Notes under the pieces: generated by a model
Seen by the model: only the letters and a program-made list of their open reading frames with translations
Told to the model about the DNA's origin: nothing
Database searches by the model: none
NCBI GenBank assembly: GCA_028705495.1
Contig: JAQWDK010000006.1
Coordinates: 1 to 64,000 of the forward strand
Direction: 5' to 3'
Source of the DNA: Eubacteriales bacterium
GTDB lineage: Bacteria; Bacillota; Clostridia; Oscillospirales; CAG-382
DNA length: 64,000 bases
Shown here: positions 59,748 through 64,000 of the stretch, one piece after another
Layout: each line of letters starts with the position of its first letter
How positions within the stretch are numbered: position 1 is the first letter of the stretch
Translations under genes and position numbers: made by a program

Positions 59748-61304
59748 TTGCAAACTGCTAGGAATACAAAATTTTTTAAAGTATTATCAAAATTAAGCAG
59801 TATAAAGTGGAGTATTGCATTAAAAGGTATATTTACAGGCTTAATTGCAGGTTTTTTAGCTGTATTATATCGCTTTGGTATAGAATTTGCTGCAGAGACT
59901 GCAGTAAAAATATATGATTACTTAAAACAAAATACAATTATGATACTTCCATGGATTATATTAATTACAGCTGCTGGTCTTTTTATTGCATGGCTTGTAA
60001 AGCTTGAACCAATGGCAACGGGAAGCGGAATTCCACAGGTCGAAGGCTTGCTTCTTTATGGCTTGAAAATTCGATGGTATTCGGTTTTGCTCGTTAGATT
60101 TATAGCAGGAATTATATCAGCTTTCTTTGGACTATCTCTGGGTCGTGAAGGACCTTCTATACAGATTGGTGCATCAGGTAGCCAAGCAGTTGCAAAACGT
60201 ATCAGTAAAAACAAACTGGAAGAAAATTATCTAATTACAGGAGGGGCTGCAGCCGGTTTATCAGCTGCATTTAATGCGCCTTTATCAGGAATTGTTTTTA
60301 CACTTGAGGAAGTGCACAGAAGCTTTTCAGGGTTGGTATTGATTGCTGCTACAACAGCTGCTCTGACTGCTGATGTTGTTTCAAAATGTTTTTTTGGCTT
60401 AAAACCCGTACTTAGTTTCGCAGCAACTCCTGCACTTCCCGGAGCATTCTATGTTTGGCTTATTCCGCTTGGAATTTTGTCGGGTTTAATAGGAGCTACT
60501 CTGAATAAAGCGCTTCTTGGATTCCAGAAGGCATTTCGTAAAATACCTTCTTATTTGCGTCCGTGTATTGCTTTATTAATCGCACTGCCAATCGGACTTT
60601 TTATTCCTGCCGTATTAGGCGGTGGGCTCAATTTAGTTCAGATAGCAGAAAAAGCAAAAAGCGGAATTGCGGTTATAGCACTTTATTTGGTTGTTAAGTT
60701 TATTTTTACTTGTACAAGTTTTGGAAGCGGAGCACCCGGAGGAATTTTTATGCCCATTTTGGCTGTAGGAGCTCTTACCGGAAGTTTTATGGGTCTCATC
60801 GCATTACAATTTGGTTTACCTGCGGAATACATTCCGGATTTTGCGGTCTGCGCAATGGCAGGTGCATTATCCGGATCAGTTAAAGCACCTGTTACAAGTA
60901 TCCTTCTTATAGTGGAAATGACCGGTTCTATTACACACATGCTCCCGGTAGCGGCATGCTCGTTTATTGCGTTGTTTATATCGGACGTTTTGAAAACAAC
61001 ACCGATTTATGAAGCCTTGTTGGAACGGATTGTAGAAAATGATAAAGAAGTAAAAAATAATAAACTCGGTGGGTTAATTGAAGTATCTGTTGAAATGGGT
61101 AGTATTATAACGGATAAAGCAGTACGTGATATCGATTGGCCACAGGGAGTACTGCTTGTAGGTATACGAAGAGGAGATAGTGATATTGTTCCGAATGGAA
61201 ATACGAAAATCTTGCCGGGAGATTATTTGGTTATCATGTCGTCTGAAAACACATACAAAGAATTGAATGTTAATATCCGCGATTTATGTCACGCAAAGAA
61301 ATAG
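59748..61304 (+). CDS. clcA: ClC family chloride transporter with C-terminal RCK_C domain
   Basis: The frame has ATGs at 59727 and 59730 without a ribosome site; AGGAGA at 59735 points to a TTG start at 59748 (518 residues). The three selectivity motifs are present: GSGIPQVEG, GREGPSIQIG with the gating Glu, and GSGAPGGIFMP, followed by a helix R-type Tyr region. The gating Glu marks a Cl-/H+ exchanger rather than a channel. The final 80 residues are an RCK_C/TrkA-C domain (GVLLVGIRRGDSDIVPNGNT, KILPGDYLVIMSS) that binds a small regulatory ligand. It probably helps with acid resistance or anion balance. Confidence 0.9.
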   Translation: MQTARNTKFFKVLSKLSSIKWSIALKGIFTGLIAGFLAVLYRFGIEFAAETAVKIYDYLKQNTIMILPWIILITAAGLFIAWLVKLEPMATGSGIPQVEGLLLYGLKIRWYSVLLVRFIAGIISAFFGLSLGREGPSIQIGASGSQAVAKRISKNKLEENYLITGGAAAGLSAAFNAPLSGIVFTLEEVHRSFSGLVLIAATTAALTADVVSKCFFGLKPVLSFAATPALPGAFYVWLIPLGILSGLIGATLNKALLGFQKAFRKIPSYLRPCIALLIALPIGLFIPAVLGGGLNLVQIAEKAKSGIAVIALYLVVKFIFTCTSFGSGAPGGIFMPILAVGALTGSFMGLIALQFGLPAEYIPDFAVCAMAGALSGSVKAPVTSILLIVEMTGSITHMLPVAACSFIALFISDVLKTTPIYEALLERIVENDKEVKNNKLGGLIEVSVEMGSIITDKAVRDIDWPQGVLLVGIRRGDSDIVPNGNTKILPGDYLVIMSSENTYKELNVNIRDLCHAKK

Positions 61305-61322
61305 GTAAAAGGAGAGATTCAT

Positions 61323-61753
61323 ATGGCGGAACTAAAACCAAACAACATGATGGAGATGTTTTCGAGTTTATCAAAACTTTTACCGATACACCTCGAAAAC
61401 GTGAAGATAGTTATGAACTTGTGAAGTTAATGCAAACAGTTACGGGACAACCACCAAAGATGTGGGGGCCATCGATGATTGGGTTCGGCAGCTATCATTA
61501 TAAATCCGAACGTAGCAAACAAGAGGGTGATTGGCCTATATTGGCATTTTCTCCGCGTAAAGCAGCGATTTCATTATATGTATATACGGGGTATCCTGAA
61601 CATGAGCATTTGCTGAATAACTTAGGAAAGTATACAATAGGAAAAGCATGTATATATATCAAGAAGCTGTCAGACATAAACTTAGAAATATTGGAAAAGT
61701 TGATGCACGCTACAATTAATTTTTTAGAAGACAAATATAAGCCAAATATATAG
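61323..61753 (+). pseudogene. DUF1801 domain protein, reading frame disturbed near the start
   Basis: The DUF1801 sequence (RKREDSYELVKLMQTVTGQP, PKMWGPSMIGFGSYHYKSER, LAFSPRKAAISLYVYTGY) lies in a frame that has no ribosome site, and whose only ATG (61286) is inside clcA. A proper site (AAAGGAGAG) and an ATG at 61323 give MAELKP in another frame. One extra A in the AAAA run at 61336-61339 would join them as MAELKTKQHDGDVFEF, a normal start for the family. So either a 1-base deletion inactivated the gene, or the run is a slippage or sequencing site. About 140 residues if repaired. Confidence 0.7.
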
Positions 61754-61847
61754 AATTTTGTGATATCCACAACCTCAATAGGCATAATTCTATTTCTTTT
61801 AGTTATATTCATTCTCCTAATCGAATTACTTTATATTATCATAATAT

Positions 61848-62128
61848 GGCGGCAAGTCCTGAAACCGCACCGAAGAAAGGCGTGCGCCGCAGCATTGCAA
61901 TACTAAATTCTTCAAGCACTATGTTTTGTTGATTACATGGCAGAAAACCAAAATCCGGTTACGGGACGGTTTACACTTAAAGAACTGCCCTTAGAATAGT
62001 CGCATACCGCCTATCTTTCGGATCTTGAGCCTAAGCTGTAACGGCAGGAGGCATTGTCCTTTTTGTCACGTAGGCATGCATATAAAACAGGTTCAATGTT
62101 AGAGAGGAGTCCCCCGGCACTGAGCCTT
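61848..62128 (+). repeat. 281-bp duplicated segment, copy 2 (with hairpin repeat D)
   Basis: About 96% identical to 41651-41933. The radical SAM 3' coding part is frameshifted here by loss of two bases, so only copy 1 is functional. The copy ends with the same hairpin, and CCAATAATTTAACGATAC (62150-62167), shared with hairpin copies A and B, follows shortly after. Confidence 0.9.
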
Positions 62129-62532
62129 ATGGTTATATAATATTAAAAACCAATAATTTAACGATACAATAATTTAACGATATTAAGGGTAAATGTCAAC
62201 CAAAAAACCGAACTGGCATGAAATAGTAAATAAAATATTAAATGTCTAGACGGACGACACGTGTAGCAAAATTGGGACTGTTACGAGTGTCAGGCATAGG
62301 TTTGCAAAAAGTGCTTTCATCACTAGATTTACTATAGAGAGCTCAAGTAGAAGAGGTAAGGCGCTCAGTATGTGTTTAGACCGACACAGAAGATTATTTC
62401 TGTGGTACATAATTTATTATATGGCCAAAACGACAATATCAGATCCACTTGTCTGAAGTTAGTTAAGTCAATCTGTCGCATATAATCTATGGACTGCCAA
62501 ATGACATATTCTGTCGGTGCCTACTAAAATTC
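62129..62532. other. AT-rich region, no gene recognised
   Basis: Contains two AATAATTTAACGATA motifs (62152-62183), as behind hairpin copy A, and then about 340 bases without an open frame or known RNA. Confidence 0.55.
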
Positions 62533-63345
62533 TTACAAAAGATCTTTTTTCGGTGTTACACCGAAGGCAGTTGCAAGTTCTCTTAATCTATCGTCTGAGA
62601 TACCTTCGGTTATCCGGTGTCCCAGAGTCTTCATATACAACTCAGCGGACTTTTCAATTGTTTCAATAAGTCCAAATGTCTCGTCGAGGTTGCTACCGGT
62701 ACAAAAAATACCGTGGTGCGCCCATATTACTGAGCGGCATTCCTTTAACAGCTCCGCGCTTTTTATGCCAATCTCTACATTACCGCAAAGCATCCAATCA
62801 AGTACTGATACACCATCCGGAAACACGATAAGGCTCTCGGTGATCATCCTCCACAAAGAAAGAGTAAAACTTTTTGAATCAAGCGGATGTGTGAGGGTCA
62901 TTGCGATGACATTTGTCGGATGTGAATGGATTACAACTTTGTGATTATCGTCCACAGCAAGTCTTGATTTATGAGCGAGGATATGAGTTGGCAGCTCGCT
63001 TGTTGGTTTGCCGCCGTTTTCGAACCCCCAAACAATATCTGCAAATCCATTCTTACAAAACCTTATAATTCCGAGTGATTCTTTGGGTTCGTTTGGTATG
63101 TTTCTAAAATATTTGCCTGTTCCTGTAACAAGAAGTAGCTTTCCTTCGAGATTTGAATTGTCAACACCGGTGTTTATTCTACATATAGGGGGTGCACCGG
63201 CTAAAGATGCTTGGATTTCGCTTTCATCCACTAAAACGCTTATATTGCCCCCGTTGCGTTCGTCCCAGCCAAAATCATAACAGCATTTAGCGATTTCGCA
63301 TACCTTTTTTATTGTTTTGCTCTCAATAATCATAATGTAACTCAC
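62533..63345 (-). CDS. rhaD: Rhamnulose-1-phosphate aldolase
   Basis: A 270-residue class II aldolase. GWDERNGGNISVLVD near residue 25 is the phosphate-binding start of the family; the zinc ligands are in HSHPTNVIAMT and in WAHHGIFCTGS; the catalytic Glu is in PTSELPTHI. It splits L-rhamnulose-1-phosphate into dihydroxyacetone phosphate and L-lactaldehyde. The GTG at 63345 overlaps the stop of rhaA (GTGA); the ATG at 63333 with GTGAG upstream is the alternative start. Coupled to rhaA and last in the visible part of the operon. Confidence 0.95.
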   Translation of the reverse strand: MSYIMIIESKTIKKVCEIAKCCYDFGWDERNGGNISVLVDESEIQASLAGAPPICRINTGVDNSNLEGKLLLVTGTGKYFRNIPNEPKESLGIIRFCKNGFADIVWGFENGGKPTSELPTHILAHKSRLAVDDNHKVVIHSHPTNVIAMTLTHPLDSKSFTLSLWRMITESLIVFPDGVSVLDWMLCGNVEIGIKSAELLKECRSVIWAHHGIFCTGSNLDETFGLIETIEKSAELYMKTLGHRITEGISDDRLRELATAFGVTPKKDLL

Positions 63346-64000
63346 GCCCTTTTAAATTGGACTTCTCTCTCGTATTTTTTTACATCATTGAGCCATTTTT
63401 CTCTGAGTGGAACATCGTTTTGTTCACAGAAGAAATCGTACACATCTGAAAAGGGGAAGCTTTTTAATTCCTCGCAAAGCGCAAGTCTTGCGGTATAGTC
63501 CCCTTCAGTTTCAAGCTCTTTAAGCTGATTAGTTGGCTCAAGAAGAGCAACCAGCAGTGCTTTTTGCATATTTCTCATCCCAATGACCCAAGCCGCGACT
63601 CTGTTGATGCTGGCATCAAAATAATCAAGTCCAAAATACACCCTGCCAAGGTAATCTCCTCTTACTAGAGTATGAGAAATAGCTTTGAGCTCGTCAGAGA
63701 AGGTTACAACATGGTCACTGTCCCATCTGACGGGTCTTGACACGTGCAGTAGCATTTTGTCCGAAAATAACATCATTGTCGGGATTTTATCAGCAATAGA
63801 TTCGGTCGGATGGAAATGACCAGTGTCAAGGCAGACCATCTTTTTCCGCGAAATCGCGTAAGCCGCTGTAAAATCGTTTGAGCCTGTTACATAGCTTTCA
63901 GAACCAATCCCGAAAAGCTTTCCTTCGAGCGATTCGGCTATGAGGTTCTTATCCATTTCTTCTTCGAAGATACGGTCGAGCGATTCAATCATTCTTCTGC
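63342..64000 (-). CDS. rhaA: L-rhamnose isomerase, C-terminal part (partial at window edge)
   Basis: About 219 residues of the C-terminal half of RhaA, normally about 418. Characteristic are KLFGIGSESYVTGSNDFTAA, CLDTGHFHPTESIADKIPTM with the metal-binding Asp and His, and VRWDSDHVVTFSDELKAI. The frame is open to the end of the window; the ATG at 63992 is internal. The enzyme converts L-rhamnose to L-rhamnulose. Its stop overlaps the rhaD start by four bases. The missing kinase gene rhaB is expected outside the window. Confidence 0.96.
   Translation of the reverse strand, partial: RRMIESLDRIFEEEMDKNLIAESLEGKLFGIGSESYVTGSNDFTAAYAISRKKMVCLDTGHFHPTESIADKIPTMMLFSDKMLLHVSRPVRWDSDHVVTFSDELKAISHTLVRGDYLGRVYFGLDYFDASINRVAAWVIGMRNMQKALLVALLEPTNQLKELETEGDYTARLALCEELKSFPFSDVYDFFCEQNDVPLREKWLNDVKKYEREVQFKRA

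Overview
The window looks like chromosome from an anaerobic, spore-forming member of the Clostridia, most likely near the Oscillospiraceae/Ruminococcaceae. The reasons are a SpoIIID sporulation regulator, strong AGGAGG-type ribosome binding sites, many intrinsic terminators, moderately low GC, a malate-dehydrogenase-like enzyme beside malic enzyme (the pair seen in the malate shunt of Clostridium thermocellum), DUF4080 B12/radical-SAM and DUF4855 proteins, and surface proteins ending in a PTGDG anchor. This placement is inference from gene content; no rRNA is present.

Region by region. 1-27 kb is mostly ordinary chromosome: a CoA-disulfide reductase with a rhodanese tail, a MATE exporter, MscL, an SPFH protein paired with a ribbon-helix-helix protein, a CE15-like esterase, tRNA-Lys(CUU), spoIIID, a Zur-znuABC zinc operon with a clear promoter and palindromic operator, a uracil-type permease with a structured terminator-bearing leader, an orphan OmpR-type regulator whose phospho-acceptor Asp is Glu, the malate dehydrogenase/malic enzyme pair, a queA-popT(DUF368)-pdxY-tcdA operon, and dapA. 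27-42 kb is accessory: lipoproteins including a subtilase-like one, a beta-helix surface protein, DUF4855, a macro-domain/VWA cluster, a B12 radical SAM protein, several decayed genes, and short hairpin repeats.

42.0-48.1 kb is an oligopeptide ABC operon, oppBCDF-oppA. Its binding protein is the most striking object in the window: after an intact lipoprotein signal, the part that normally forms the C-terminal third comes first, followed by the part that normally starts the mature protein. It reads as a complete circular permutation in one open frame.

48.2-58.7 kb is a graveyard of mobile DNA. Fragments of large serine recombinases occur three times, two of them with near-identical ends. Pieces of a tailed prophage remain: a VRR-NUC nuclease, a broken helicase, a tail chaperone G/GT pair with a canonical A-AAA-AAC -1 frameshift site, and the start of a tape measure gene fused in frame to a recombinase. 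A UvrA-like ATPase has lost its first part to one recombinase end. Inserted between the tail genes are a putative glycosidase-like protein, a frameshifted XRE regulator, a NERD-domain protein and a small conserved protein. 58.8-62.5 kb holds an SseB-like protein, a ClC chloride transporter with an RCK_C tail, a DUF1801 gene with an apparent frameshift at its start, and a 281-bp copy of the end of the radical SAM locus lying 20 kb away. The window ends in a rhamnose catabolic operon (rhaA-rhaD, reverse strand).

All calls come from reading the sequence; no database search was possible.
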